Origin: Mixophyes australis
Lineage: Eukaryota; Chordata; Amphibia; Anura; Limnodynastidae
Reading direction: 5' to 3'
Length of the DNA stretch: 64,000 nucleotides
Assembly: GCA_036250195.1 (NCBI GenBank)
Contig: JAVHZZ010000005.1
Coordinates: 72,000,005 to 72,064,004 of the forward strand
Part shown: positions 10,988 to 23,444 of the stretch, one piece after another
How positions within the stretch are numbered: position 1 is the stretch's first letter
Layout: each line of letters begins with the position of its first letter
Notes under the pieces: generated by a model
Database searches by the model: none
Told to the model about the DNA's origin: nothing
What the model saw: the letters and a program-made list of their open reading frames with translations, nothing else
Translations under genes and position numbers: made by a program

Positions 10988-13180
10988 TACACATATAGGT
11001 ACGTATTTTGCAGACAATTTTTTATGTTTAGGTTCTACTCTAATTGAGGACCTACAGTGTATTGCAAATTGTTTTCACATTCTTACGGTTGCATTGGATG
11101 TGTACAGCTAGGGTATTAAAGGCAGTCCTTAATAAACATGCCATTTCTTATCAATTTCTGAAACAAATGTCAAGTTGCATATCAGATGCCAGTCCTTATG
11201 CCAAGTCATGTCCCATCAGATGTCAGCCATCTGGTCAATGCCAATTTAAATCTCAACTGCTAGGCTACATGAACACAAACAAGTTATTACATCAATATTA
11301 CATTCAATTATCAAACTACTTTATTTTTAAAGTGTATTTGACTATTGGCATATTTCTGTTATCATTCTTCATCTCTGCTTTATAGTGTGGACCCTGTTTT
11401 GAAGTCAACAGGTATACCAAAAGCTATAGTCAATCAGACCATCAAATTGTCCATTTCCAGGAGAGAATAGTGTGCTGGTCAGTGAGCTAGTGTGATTTAT
11501 TATGCATATAACAGGGACACTGTCATGATGTGGGATATAGGTAAAACAGAAGTTCATAAACTGAGATGGTAGAAGCAGCAGGGTCCTCTAACAGCACAGA
11601 GAAGAGATGTGACACTCCTGTCAGACTAATACAGGAAGATTGTTGAGTCACTCGTAGCTCCGTGTGAAATAAAGTCCATGAAAAATTATAGCAGAGTGAA
11701 TTATACACAAATTCAATTGAAGGTGGTGCAGTGCTAGACTTCCTCTACTCGCCTGTCAAAAGAGCGCTGCAGCCTGTGCTTGGTGTGCAGATAGATAAAG
11801 GGAGGAATGAGAGCTGAATGGATCAGAAAGAGACAGGAAGGTGAGATTCTAGGCCTCATATTTTAATCACACTAAACCAGGTTAGATGTACCTGTATATG
11901 TCAAGTACTACGCTCACCTGGTTCCCGAGTCTCCTACTGGACCTGGATCATTCCTATCATTCCCAGGGTCCAGTGACAATGATTGCCGTGACCCTTTTAA
12001 AAAGCCAAGTAGAAGCGAGTTTTGAAAAACATAGGAACATAAACATTGGTGATGGGGCTGGGTGAAATAAGCCAGCTTTAAAATTAAGGATGAGTTTGTT
12101 TCTACCTACCACGTATTAGTCTGGCGTGGAAGGCTAGGGGGCGCTATGAGCAGATTAGCCTAGGGTGCCCTGAACCCTTTACCAGGCCCTGATAATTTGC
12201 TTATTAATGGGATGAGCATGGGTTACATAGGCAACATTATATCATATCTTCTACTATTTATGATTAATACGCTCAGGCAAAGCCTTATAGTCTTAAAATT
12301 TCAGCAATTTGGAGCAAACATTTAACTTTATGAAGATTGCATCAAAAAAATTGCAATCTGGAACTTTTATAGTGTATTTGTTAGCAAGAGCCTCCTTTAA
12401 AATATATTTGAACGAAAAACAAATCTATAAAAATAACAAGAAGATGAAACTGCCCTCAATCAGATCACGGCAATGGCACAATTTCATTAAATGTGAAAGT
12501 ATGTAGGAATGCTTTAACAAGAACCCTAACATGTACACAAGGAAACTCACCATATATAACTTGAATGTAACATAAATTGGTATTCATAATGTATACCATG
12601 CTTGTTTTTCCCAGTGATAAAATAGTAATGTTCTAATTAGGATAATTAAATATATGACTTTTACTGAACTGTAAAGGTTCAGTATAATGTACAATACCCT
12701 TTAATTTGCACATTTTGCAACACCCGTTTGTGTGTTAAAACAATATTTTGAATTGTTAAATTATTACTCACTGTTTAGTTTTCACTTACATTATGTTATT
12801 ATTTACTTGACAGACACTCAATATGTTAATTACATTGAAAGACTTTGAAAGCCCCTTCTTCTGAATGACATTAAACAACGCAAACTATTACATAGTGCAA
12901 TAAATCTTTAAAATGGAAAAACATTGTCATAAATATTTTTGTCAAATAGGTTGAAAGGACATTGCCAAGACATAAATCATATGTTTGACTCGCTGCCAAT
13001 AGGGAGGGACCTGACTATGGAACATGCAGTAACAGAATGTATCACATAATTTCCTTAATAAGACACAATCGTGTAATAAAGTGTTTTATTATACATGTAG
13101 CAGTCCAAGCAACTGATATTATCCTGACAATAGAGATGAGCAAAACTGCTGCGATATGTCACGTAAATTGCTTCACAATG
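10988..13180. other. Unannotated stretch
   Basis: AT-rich with several frames of 60-110 codons that show no recognisable motif. No transposon termini found. A possible short repeat end near 12130-12190 (GGGGGCGCTATG and later CCAGGCCCTG) could not be paired. Confidence 0.3.
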
Positions 13181-13202
13181 AAATAGGCCATTGGAAATAG
13201 GC

Positions 13203-14090
13203 CATTGGTTCCCCAACCTTTTGTTACACTGGGAACCCCCATATGTTTTGCACCACTTTACCACGAAGAACACACTCTGGTTCCGGCTGCTCTGGATGCC
13301 CAATATACAATACTGTGCAAAAGTTATAGGCAGATGTGGAAAAAATACTACAAAGTAAGAATGCTTTCAAAAATAGTAGTCTTAATAGTTTATTTTTATT
13401 AATTAATAAAAAATGCAAAGTGAATGAACAGAAGAGAAATCTAAATCAAATTAATATTTGGTGTGACCACTCTTTGCCTTCAAAACAGCATCAATGCATC
13501 AATTCTTCTAGGAACACTTGCACACAGTTTTTGAAGGAGCTTGGCGGGGAGGTTGCTCCAAACATATAGGAGAACTAACAACAGATCTTCTGTGGATGTA
13601 GGCTTGTTCAAATCCTTCTGTCTCTTCATGCAATCCCAGACAGACTCGATGATGTTGAGACCAGGTCTCTGTGGGGGGCAGTACTGTATGTAAAACCAAT
13701 TTTGATGTAATCATCCTCATATTTTCTTGAGTATCTTTTCTCTGGTCATAAAGAGGTTTTGGAGGGGGAGGTGGTAGTTTAGCACATGGCTGATCAAATT
13801 CAGAAGTTGATGCTGGTACATTTTGTGTGTGTATTTCAAGGCCAACATTTTTACTTTCCTAGCTACCGAAAATCTGTGGCAACCCCCAAATGTTGACAGG
13901 CCATTCTGATAATTCTATCTCCTCCACTCCTGGTTCCCTGGTCGGACCTGACAGGAGACACATCACAAGTAGATCCATCTACTTGACAATAAGGGCAAAA
14001 GTGCAGTCATTACTTATTTATTTCTGATAACCCACAGGGAACATTTCAAGTACTCCTAAGAGTTCCCGGACCCCTGGCTGTGAATCACTG
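13203..14090. mobile_element. Old hAT element (CAGTGGTTCCCAACC type)
   Basis: The left end reads CATTGGTTCCCCAACC, close to the common vertebrate CAGTGGTTCCCAACC hAT terminus, and the right end reads GTGAATCACTG. Flanks AAATAGGC (13195-13202) and GAATAGGC (14091-14098) form an 8-bp target duplication with one mismatch. The left flank is itself doubled (13181 and 13195). The interior is degraded and is invaded by a Tc1-like fragment at about 13307-13690. Confidence 0.65.
13307..13690 (-). pseudogene. Tc1-like transposase fragment, nested
   Basis: Starts with ATACTGTGCAAAAGTTATAG, the terminal repeat of a widespread Tc1-like family, and ends near CAGTACTGTAT. On the minus strand one frame reads RPGLNIIESVWDCMKRQK, corresponding to the SPDLNxIE region that supplies the last acidic residue of the DDE/D site, followed by the end of the protein. 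Only the C-terminal part remains, with frame breaks. It lies inside the hAT copy at 13203-14090, so it inserted later. Confidence 0.8.
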
Positions 14091-14098
14091 GAATAGGC

Positions 14099-15660
14099 CA
14101 TTTTGCAGGGGTGTGACGTTCCGGCAATAAAATGTAGGAGATCCACTTTTTGCTTTGCGTTTGGCAGGATATATTCTGCACTGTATTTTGCTGAATGTTA
14201 TTTAACTCTTTATCTGATGGTCAATTAAAGTGGTCATCCAAAGTGTGTAACAATACAGTGCTGCACTGCTTTATACGACAACTGCAGACTGATCATATAG
14301 ACAAGTTTTCCCGGTACCCTGTGAATTTCACAGTACATGCCAATAAGAAGCGCACAAGGGACAGGGATGTAGAACATCACTACCTGTCACTCAGCACAAG
14401 TGTTGATCTTGTCTCGAACAATCACATTTCTGAAAGATCTTTTTGATTAGTTTATGTTGGTTCCGATCTATCAGGTGCCACACATGTAGGGCATTGGAAA
14501 ATCTGGTTGATTTATTCTCTGTACATTCATTCCTATGAAATCAGTGCATACAACTTTGTTTTTTAGTTCACAAGTTTCTGGACTTACCATATTTCACACA
14601 TTTGTGTGCCATACGGTTTGACACAAGAATAGGATTCACTTATACATACATAGGATGTAATCACAATGATCAGGAGTAGCACTTGAGTTCCCTACATACC
14701 ACTGAAATATCTTATACAATATTATGCATTGTAAATACAAATTGTTGCAAGATTGGGCACCTGAACTGCTATCTCCACTACCAGACCAGATAACTAGTAA
14801 ATCTGTGTTTTTCCCAAAACCTAACATCTCTACAGCCATTTGAGCATCCATGATAATGTGACCTAGTTTCTGAATTTCTTGTTTTCCATTGACTATATAT
14901 TTTCTGTAGTTTATTGTTAGCACCCTTTTAAGTGAATTTATGTGATGTGCAGCAACAGTTTGTATATCATTAGTTATATTATTACATAATAAAAGGTATA
15001 AAAAGGCAGTTTTTTTTAACTGGCCTAATAACTGTTATTGACAGACTATATATAGATATGATTCCTTCTTAATTTATTGTTATTGAACTATTACAGAATT
15101 GTTTAAATTTTTTGGATATGTCGATATAAACTATAGACAGATATAACCACTTAATTGCAGGTGGACGCTAATTAGTAATCATTTCTGATTGGCTAACCTA
15201 CCTTTAAATACTGGATATAAACATAAAAAGGACACCTTCTGATGTAAGTGCTTGTCAGCACAGAAATTCGTCAAGGTATTATTGTCAGAATAAATCAGCC
15301 GGGACTATCTACAACACGAGACCCCTTTAGATTGAATTTACTACGGGAAACCAAAAAACTAAAGTTCATTGGATCCATCTACAGATGAGAAAGATAGCGG
15401 ATCTGTTCTGCTAAGCACTGATGAATCATCAGGGAGCCTTTCTTTGTGAGACTGATGAAAATACTGGGTGAGACTCTATTGCAACGTTCTTCAGTAACAG
15501 GAATTACACCCTTTGATAATACAGTACAACCACTGAGAGCCTTCCTATATTAGACTCTCCTAGTAGCATTATTTACTGCTAAATAACATTGGGTCACATC
15601 GCTCTTGATATATATTCCATTTGCATATGTGTTATACAATGTATAACATTATGCATTTAA
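14099..15660. other. Unannotated stretch
   Basis: No confident feature. The part at 15160-15560 (a TATAAA-like stretch followed by more balanced sequence) is unlike its AT-rich surroundings and may be part of a retroelement, but no motif supports a family. Confidence 0.3.
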
Positions 15661-15663
15661 TCC

Positions 15664-15904
15664 ATACTTGCCAACTTTTCCTCGTTGGCTTCAGGGAGAT
15701 CCCAGGGGAGGTGGGCTTGTGGCTTGACGAATTGCATCATTTTGGCCCCGCCCCCTAAATGTTTGGGCTAAGATGATGCAATATTTGCCTCATTATGTCC
15801 CCCCCTCGCCACTTATCTATTACGGGGGCGAGAACTGGGAGATTGCCCTGTTCTCCCAGAAACACGGGAGTCTCACGGACATTCCGGGAGAGTAGGCAAC
15901 TATG
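15664..15904. mobile_element. MITE with ATACTTGCCAAC ends (241 bp)
   Basis: The left end ATACTTGCCAACTTTTCC and right end GGAGAGTAGGCAACTAT are inverted copies. The interior is rich in GGGAG and CTCCC motifs, and TTTTGGCCCCGCCCCC lies near 15750. Related copies or fragments occur at 16136-16223, 21394-21722, 23718-23875 and 24740-25080. No clear target duplication, so the superfamily is unassigned. Confidence 0.7.
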
Positions 15905-16135
15905 CGTTAAAGAAAAGCAGGTAATAAATCTCTAGAGACTGAAGTGTCTTTTACATTTCTGTCTCCATTACTGAAGTCATGTTGTCTTACCTGTCAGTCT
16001 TTGATTAAATCTTGGTCTCCATGAAAATGGCCATCTCCATAGGCATCAATACATGGACATAGGACACAATTTCTGAACTGTGTCATCATTCTACAGATGG
16101 TGAAGCCAACCACATCTTGTACTGGCTCAGCATGA

Positions 16136-16223
16136 GGGAGAATGCCAGACTCTTCAGGGAGTGAGGGAGAACACTCCTATTTCAGGGAGTCTCCCTGTCA
16201 TTCAGGGACAGTTGGCAAGTATC
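16136..16223. mobile_element. Right-end fragment of the ATACTTGCC MITE
   Basis: Contains GGGAG/CTCCC-rich sequence ending in ACAGTTGGCAAGTAT, matching the right end of the element at 15664-15904. The left end is missing. Confidence 0.6.
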
Positions 16224-16668
16224 ATTTAATCAGATAGTTATTTATGTTATCAATTACCAGTTGGATATTGTAGTTGCGTTCATGTTGATTTTTATTTATG
16301 TTTTATACTAAATTGTTTTTAATTTTCCGATTTTGTGATAGGACTTGTTTGTCTTTAAGTATAAAGCGCAGCCAAGTATGTTTTTTCTACTTTCTGAATT
16401 GCTTGCATTCCAAGGCACATGTACTACTATTGCCAGAATATTGGTAAGGATCCCAAAATGAAACACTGGGACACTTATGTGACTTGAATTTTTCTTCTGG
16501 ATACCAAATAAGATAAGCCAGTTATGTTATTGTGGCTGAAACCCTTAAAAAACCGAAAATCATAGAAGCCCTAAGATCTATACCCAACAGCCCTAAGCCC
16601 TGGGTACAACATACTCTCCAACAGTTCCACTTGTTGCACGACAGTCCTGTTTACTGGAGATGAGAAGA

Positions 16669-17961
16669 GGCCATAAGCATGTGGACACTCTTAATTAGCT
16701 AACTGTTTTCACATTTCATTGCTAACAGGTACATAAAATGAAGAAATCACCATAGTCAAACATTTGCAGTAGAATTGGTTGTACTGAAGAGCTAAGTGAC
16801 TTTCCACATGGCATTGTCATAGGATGTCACCTTTGCAACAAGTTCATTTGTCAAATTCTGCCTTGCTAGAGCTGCCCCGGTCAGACATAAGTGCTGTTAT
16901 AGTTAAGTAGAAACAACAGCTCGAAGCTGTAGGCCACACAAGCTCACAGCGCGTAGCTCATAAAAATCTCCTGTCCTCAGTTGTAACTCTCACTACCGAG
17001 TTCCATTCTGCCTCTGGAAACAACCTGAGCACAAGAACTGTTGGTCAGGAAATTCATGGATTGGGTTTCCATGGCCGAGCAGCCGGAAACAAACTTCAGA
17101 TTACCCGGCGCAATTCCAAATGTTGACCGGAAAGTTGTAAAGCACTACTGGACTCTAGAGCAGTATAAATGTATTTTCTGGAGTGACAAATCACACTCAC
17201 CATCTGGCAGTCTGATGGACAAGGCTGGGTTTTATGAATGCCAGGAGAACGCTTCCTACCCTAATGAGTACTGCCACATGTGAAGTTTGTTGGAGGAGTA
17301 ATATTGCTCTGGGGCTGTTTTTCATGGTTTAGCCCCTTAGTTACAGTGAAGTGAAATCTTACTGCTACCACATACTATGACATAGTAGATAAATGCGTGT
17401 TTACAACTGTAGCAACAGTTTGGATAGGGCCCTTTTTTATTTCAGCATGACAGTGTCCCTGTGCACAAGGTTCATCAAAAATGGTTTCCCAAATTTGGTG
17501 ACGAAGAGCTTGATTGGCCTGCACAAAGCCCTGACCTCAACCTCATTGAACACCTTGACGTTGAATTTAAACCACGACTGCAAGCCAGACCTTATCTCCC
17601 AAATTCATGCCTGACCTCACTAAAGTTCTTGGGCCTGATTCATTAAGGATCTTAAATGAAGAGGATTCTTATTTCAGTCTCCTGGACAAAACCATGTTAC
17701 AATGCAAGGGGTGCAAATCAGTATCATCTTCATTTAAGATCCTTAATGAATCAGGCCCCTTGTAGCTGAATGGATGCGAATCCCCATAGCCACATTGCAA
17801 ATTCCGGTGGAAAGCCTTCCCTGAAGAGTGGAGGCTGTTATAGCAGCAAAGAGGGGACCAACTCCATATTAATGCCCACGGTTTTGGAATGAGATGTTCA
17901 GCCAGCACTTATATATGTGATGTTCTGTCATACACTTAATAGCCACATTCATTTGGCCATT
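16669..17961 (+). pseudogene. Tc1-like transposon with dead transposase
   Basis: The ends GGCCATAAGCATGTGGACAC (left) and TTCATTTGGCCAT (right) are inverted copies of a common Tc1 terminus (TGGCCAAAAGTATGTGGACA type). On the plus strand one frame (17041-17283) has FWSDKSH, covering the second Asp region of the DDE triad, then DKAGFYECQ. Another frame (17461-17630) has WPAQSPDLNLIEHL, covering the third acidic residue. Many stops and shifts break the roughly 340-codon gene. After the nested MITE at 17631-17758 the tail resumes with VESLPEE-like DNA and the 3' terminus. Old and inactive. Confidence 0.88.
17631..17758. mobile_element. MITE inside Tc1 copy (GGGCCTGATTC ends)
   Basis: GGGCCTGATTCATTAAGGAT at the left is mirrored by ATCCTTAATGAATCAGGCCC at the right, and the arms extend for about 32 bp. 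CTT at 17628-17630 and 17759-17761 is a 3-bp target duplication, as expected for PIF/Harbinger-like elements. It splits the Tc1 gene. The core contains GGACAAAACCATGTTACAAT, shared with MITEs at 34746, 40888 and 43586. Confidence 0.85.
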
Positions 17962-18500
17962 AGGTGTATGTGTGTATGCGTGACTTCTGTGACAGCCTTA
18001 GAGTTCTTGTAGACAGGTTTTATAGAAATACAATGCACACAAAGTTGCCCTCACTTGACCCATTGCAGCTTTGTTTTTGTTTTTTGTGCTTAAAGTTATT
18101 TTATAATTTTACAGTGGCAATTTCCTGGATTGAAATGTACAGAACACTAAAGTTAACTATTGCCTATGTTCTCATATACAGGGAGTGTAATGTTTTCTCA
18201 TGAAATACAATGATTACCAGATGAATAAGGAACACACTGCTTGTTTAGTATGATAAAGTAGACTAATAAACCTATTGTAACTTATGGACATACATATTAC
18301 TCAGAATCAGCAGCCCCGTGTAACCCTTTGTAATCTTTCACTTGCTCTTTTAATCAAAAGGGGTGCTGGCTGACATACTATTTTTTTGTTGCAATAGATT
18401 TGCAATTAAAAAATGATAACATCATAATGTAGAATTTTGCAATTTGTGCTCTAAACTATTTGATAAAAAAAATATCACAAGCTACAATTATAATACAGCT
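17962..18500. other. Unannotated stretch
   Basis: AT-rich sequence with no recognised element or coding motif. Confidence 0.3.
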
Positions 18501-18503
18501 TTA

Positions 18504-18687
18504 GGGGCAGATTAATTGGCACTTTTTTACTGTTCATACGGTAAGAAGTAACGACGAGCTTTGCTCGCACCTCTATGGGGTGCGAGTAAAAATTAGACTT
18601 ACTTCTGTCAAAAAATATCCGTGCGAGGTGTCTTGCACCCGTTCTGGAGGCACCTCAAGTGGATATTTAGGGAATTGAATCTGCCCC
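18504..18687. mobile_element. Harbinger-like MITE with TTA duplication (184 bp)
   Basis: GGGGCAGATT and AATCTGCCCC form the terminal inverted repeats, flanked by TTA at 18501-18503 and 18688-18690. A 3-bp TWA target is characteristic of PIF/Harbinger. The interior has further inverted pairs such as GGTGCGAG and CTCGCACC. Confidence 0.85.
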
Positions 18688-19026
18688 TTATTATTCAGTA
18701 GTTTATAATTGTCATTTATGAATCTGAAACAATTGTTTGCAGTGTAAATATCATTTTGTGATGTTATACATTTTTGTGCTATTTAGTAATATGGTAAATT
18801 GCCTGACCATGTCAAGATAGTATTGACTACTGGGGTGTAAAATAATAGGAAAACACCTCACTCTGCACCTAAATGCAAAAACTAAATATTTTAAATACAT
18901 AAAGTGCATTCAAGGGGTTGAGATTATCCATTTAAAGGGGAGTTTCTACTTCGGCATGTGCCTGAAACACTCCAGTACAAAAAATATTGTACAATTCTAT
19001 ACATCCTTGAAGTAGGCAGAGATCTA

Positions 19027-19207
19027 GGGGTAAATGTATCACTCAGCGGTTATCTAAAACCACAGATTTTGGCGGTTTTCAGGATTTATTTAAAAAGGCA
19101 ATTTTATTAGAGGCAAAGCCCGGTGGGTTTATTCTTTAATATAATTGCCGTTTTAAATATTGATGGTAAATTTCATAATTCAGCGGTTTTTAGATAGCAT
19201 TTACCCC
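19027..19207. mobile_element. MITE with GGGGTAAATG ends (181 bp)
   Basis: GGGGTAAATG at the left is mirrored by CATTTACCCC at the right; CAGCGGTTTTTAGATA near the right end mirrors the left arm. Flanks CTA and CTG are a possible 3-bp target duplication with one mismatch. Shares ends with the nested MITE at 28220-28399. Confidence 0.75.
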
Positions 19208-19582
19208 CTGGGGTTTTCCAGTACTGTCAATGAGATAACCTTTGCATCAACCATTATGTGGGAAAGTGCATCCTTATACACACAAATATCAGTGTAATAA
19301 AACATAATATAATACAAATGTGACAGAGTTAATAAAGGCAATCCCAATTTTGCACTGCTCTAAAGAGACATAAAATGAGGCTATAATATATAGTATTTTA
19401 CAACAAAAAATGAAAGTTGTAAATAATTTACGCGTGATGCAAAATATTGGTAGCCAGGATTTTTTTGTTACTTTTTCCGATGTGTGTATTTCCATGTCGG
19501 ACCGCAATCCAGCAAATGGTGGAATGGCTCACTGGGGCACTTCCCAGAGCAGCAAGTGGGCATGCACTTATTAGGCTAATTA

Positions 19583-19775
19583 CAGGGTTTCGCAAACCCA
19601 GTCCTCAGGGCTCCCCAACATTGCAGGTTTTCCATATCTCCTTCCTGGAGCACAGGTGTATTCATTACTGACTGACACATTGTAACAGATCCACAGGTGG
19701 TCCTAATTATGTCACATGTGATCCGGAACACCTGCACTGTTAGGGAGCCCTGAGGACTGGGTTTGGGAAACCCTG
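19583..19775. mobile_element. hAT MITE (CAGGGTTTC ends, 193 bp)
   Basis: CAGGGTTTCGCAAACCCAG is mirrored by CTGGGTTTGGGAAACCCTG (one mismatch in 19). Flanks GCTAATTA and GGCTAATA share GCTAAT, an 8-bp duplication with an indel. Non-coding. Confidence 0.8.
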
Positions 19776-20600
19776 GGCTAATAAGCAAAATATAATACAC
19801 AATGCATGTTGGCATTGCTGCATTATTGTGACCCTTTATACCTAGTTATACCCAACAGTATTATCAAAGTACATATTCCAGGAAGTAATCGCCGATAGAC
19901 CCGTCATTATCAAATAGTATTACTGTTGGCTGCCTACCATGACCTTGCCCTTTCCTATTAGTTGTGATGGTGTCGAATTACTAAGGAGTTTGTTTATTTT
20001 GCATAGATTGCAGATTACTGATATATAATGCTCAAATGGAGTTGAAAAATGGAGAATGTGGCATTTCACATACAAAAACCAACACAAAAACAAGGCAAAC
20101 TATCTGCCTATACATACTAACTAAAAATGTTTATTTTCAGTACATCTTTACTAAACATTACAGAACTAATGCTGTGAAACAATAATTGCTAACAGCCTTA
20201 CTGTGGTAAATGTTGATCCCTATATTTGGCAAAAGTATTATTTAATTTAACACGAACATTTACTGTTTATTACATAGGATAAGAGTAGCAGTTTATGAAA
20301 ATTGCCTTAGGTTATAATCAAAGAATGGCGTTCTTCAGCCAAGATTTGTATGTGGGTCATGTAATGGCTCATACATCTTCAGAGAAGCAGCCTTAGTTTC
20401 TACTGTCAATGTGAGTCTATTATCACTGTATGTTTTACCCTTAAAGGCTTAGTTAGATTTTACTCTGCTGCAAACTACAGATGTAGTAGCTGTATTATCC
20501 AGGATCCATGCAGACCTACCCTGTCACCCCATTTCATGGTGAGCAGATTTCATAACATGATGAACTACAAATCACATCTGTTTATTTGTCTTATCCTATT
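19776..20600. other. Unannotated stretch
   Basis: No repeat ends or coding motifs recognised. Confidence 0.3.
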
Positions 20601-20792
20601 GGGGTTAAACATATGAAAGTGCGTTTTTTTTTCAACTCGCTGGAAATCGGCGACTTTGCAGCTAAAATTTAAAGCGGCGATGGCTTGTAAAGGCAAGTTT
20701 GCCTTTACAAGCCATCGCCGCTTTGAATTTTAGCTGCAAAGTCGCCGATTTCTGGCGAGTTGAAAAAAACGGACTTTCATACACATTTACCT
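20601..20792. mobile_element. Foldback MITE, near-complete palindrome
   Basis: The left half from GGGGTTAAACATATGAAAGT folds onto the right half ending CATACACATTTACCTC. The centre at about 20700 is an almost perfect palindrome around GGCTTGTAAAGGCAA. The whole ~190-bp element would form one long hairpin. Ends resemble the GGGGTAAATGTATGAA family at 28220. The target duplication is not clear. Confidence 0.85.
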
Positions 20793-21393
20793 CTGGGTGT
20801 CTATTCGATGAGACAACCTTTACATCCCAGCTGCCCCTATATCTCCACGCTTCATGTCCACTCTGCATTAAAACAAGCAGATTTGGAAACGGGTGAATAG
20901 GGGAACACAGAGGAGACATAAGAGGTTATATGGAGACATACTGGCCTTATGTTGGCATAATGGCTATATGAGATTATGTGAAGCTATATGAAGGGAGTCA
21001 TTAATTAGTGTTTAATGTACAAGACAGTTCTTTCACCAAACTGTCTGCACTGACTATTCCAAAAGTTGCTGTGTTGAAAAAAAAATATACTTTTATTATT
21101 TTTGACTATAGCCTGCATGCATTTATTCAGCATTCAATACTCTTTTTTTACCATACCATGCAAGTCAAGGAAATATTTTGCCATTTGGTGTTTGTTGTAC
21201 AAAGCTGATAGTTTTGGTATGCAACATATATCATTGTTTGCTCTAACATCATGTTCATTTATCTGAGCGCCACTAATTGAATACATTTATTTTGCAATAT
21301 GCAGTGTTAAAGTCATTGTGCTTGTGAGACGCTCTAATTAGCCCCATTATTTGGTGCTATTCTCAACAGTTTTACAAAGTTCTCAGATTGACA

Positions 21394-21722
21394 GGCCTGC
21401 CATACCTTCCTATGCCATATATGCCCAGTTTTTCTGTGGCACCTCCAGAAGATCTCGGAGGAGAGGTGAAGGGTGACCGAGGAGGGGGGCGGGGGGCCCT
21501 GACTTGCGTCATTTTGGTACTGCGATGCTATAATGCAATCACATCATTTTGCAGTAGGAGAGCAGGACAATTTCACTGGAATCGCATCATAGATGTTCAC
21601 ATGCTGCCCACTTCACTAGGAAGTGGGCAGGATGCAAGAGAATGGCCTCCAGGAGTCCGGTATACTTACCCGAAATTCTGGAGTCTCCCAGAAATTCTGA
21701 AAGAATTGGCAAGTATGTCCTA
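21394..21722. mobile_element. MITE of the ATACTTGCC group
   Basis: Right end AATTGGCAAGTATGTCC and interior motifs (CTCCCAGAAATTCT, GCCCACTTCACTAGGAAGTG, TTTTGGTACTGCGATG) match other members at 15664 and 23718. The left end is degraded. A 132-codon plus-strand frame here is an artefact of this repeat. Confidence 0.65.
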
Positions 21723-22057
21723 TGCAGGGTATATTGAGAACATGGATAGCTATGGCTTTGGAGGATGGGGCGGCATGGGGGGATAAAGGAAGAACACAAA
21801 ATGTATATTTTAATTCTCAGCTACAATAACCTGAAATTTGTGCTTCAATCGATATTATAAAACCATCCTTATTTTGGCCAACAAGCATGGGATTCATTTT
21901 ATGCAACTTTTATTTCAATATTTATCTTGTTTACATCTGAGGTGTGTTGGTGATTTTTATAAGCATTTGGAATATTATTTTTTTTAATGAAAATAGAATA
22001 AATGATTTTCAATGGTGCAGTTTATTTTTTATGGTCATTGAAGATTTCAGTGGAAGC

Positions 22058-22366
22058 ATCATCATCATCACCATTTATTTATATAGCGTCACTGATGAGC
22101 GCTGTACAGAGAACTCATTCACATCAGTCCCTGCCCCATTGAGCTTACAGTCTAAATTTCCTAACATACACACAGACAGAGAGAGAGATAGACTAGGGTC
22201 GATTTTAATAGCAGCCAATTAACCTACCAGTATGTTTTTGGAGTTTGGGAGGAAACCGGAGCACCCGGAGGAAACCCACACAAACACGGGGAGAACATAC
22301 AAACTCCACATAGATAAGGCCATGGTTGGGAATTGAACTCATGACCCCAGTGATGTGAGGTAGAAG
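22058..22366 (-). mobile_element. tRNA-headed SINE copy, minus strand
   Basis: Starts with the (ATC)n tail and ATTTATTTATATAGCG, then the diagnostic blocks CCTGCCCCATTGAGCTTACA, AGCCAATTAACCTACCAGTA, GGAGGAAACCCACACAAACA and AATTGAACTCATGACCCCAG. The tRNA-like head is cut short at about 22366. The final 70 bases (22340-22409) are repeated in inverted form at 24408-24477. Confidence 0.88.
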
Positions 22367-22409
22367 CATATTATTTTCTCATTGATGCAAATGGAGTTTA
22401 GCTTCATGC

Positions 22410-23030
22410 ATGAAAGAGCATGAAAAAAATGCATCAACCTGAACATTTTTCATATGTTTTGTATGTGCAAAGATGTGAACATATCCTTAATTTGAAAAAA
22501 CAGCAACACAAGTATGGTATTCTTAGAAGAATGAACTATAATGGCATGTATTACAATCAAATTACAAACTAACCATGACACAGAATGCTTTCAGTTTGTG
22601 TATATAATAATTACCAGGCTTTTATTAATCAAACACAACTCATATGTTTAACTTTAATAAAAGAAGGCGAACCATTCATCCTCATCAGCTACAAAACAGA
22701 AAAAAAAATATTTAGTATAAACCAGCTGTTCCGCCTTTAGGAGTTTGATGTACTGTTTTATTTTGTCTAGTTTATAGAACAGATCCGCAAATTTAGTATA
22801 GTGTTTCCAATATCATCCTTTGTTTATATTTGCATATTCATGAGCCTTTCAGTGACAGACCTCCCTCACTTTTGTTATTATAAAATTAGATGGAGGAGGG
22901 AAAATGCTTACCGGCTCCTTTATATCAGTGTTTAAGAAAAAAATCTGATTTCAATTTATCATACAGTACATGAAAAATCGAAAAAAAAAAATACACTTCA
23001 TAATAACATTATCATTTGTCTTCTCAAAGC
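22410..23030. other. Unannotated stretch
   Basis: AT-rich, without recognised features. Confidence 0.3.
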
Positions 23031-23038
23031 TACAGCAG

Positions 23039-23142
23039 CAGGGGAGGGCTGGCAAATTTCAGCCCGGGGGGGGGGCAAGACAGCCTATTTTAAAGGGAAA
23101 AAAATGCAGATGCCCCCCTGCCCCCAGCCCAGCCTGCCCCTG
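23039..23142. mobile_element. hAT MITE, family A (104 bp), perfect TSD
   Basis: CAGGGGAGGGCTGG and CCAGCCTGCCCCTG form the ends. TACAGCAG at 23031-23038 and 23143-23150 is a perfect 8-bp target duplication. It is the shortest complete member of family A, with a run of G at about 23065-23075. Confidence 0.93.
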
Positions 23143-23444
23143 TACAGCAGTAACAGTTTTCTTACAGTCCTCTACACTGAATGCCATTAGAACAAGAGTT
23201 GCCAAAAAATCAGAGCAAGGAAAGAGAAAGGAAATACAAATAATTAAACGTTATGCATTTCAGCACCAAATGGCTAGAACTTTTTTAGGCACACATCCCA
23301 ACATTTCAAATGGCTAAAGAGAGACAAACAAGACATAAAAAGGTGCACTTTTTTTTTTACGTTTGCATAACCATACATTTCAGCAGACCTTCTGATTAAT
23401 ATTACTATATTACTCATTTTATTGTGCAAAACTACAAACATGAA

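Noticed and set aside
15430..15475. Second hammerhead motif (CTGATGA occurs twice near here)
   Set aside because: No GAAA box or pairable stem II follows either occurrence.
21388..21786. 132-codon plus-strand frame
   Set aside because: Covers a known interspersed MITE group; no domain and no similarity of the frame in other copies.
22088..22115. Hammerhead-like CTGATGAGCGC
   Set aside because: This is a mutated part of the SINE tail (normally CTAATTCTGCAGCGC) and lacks the rest of the core.
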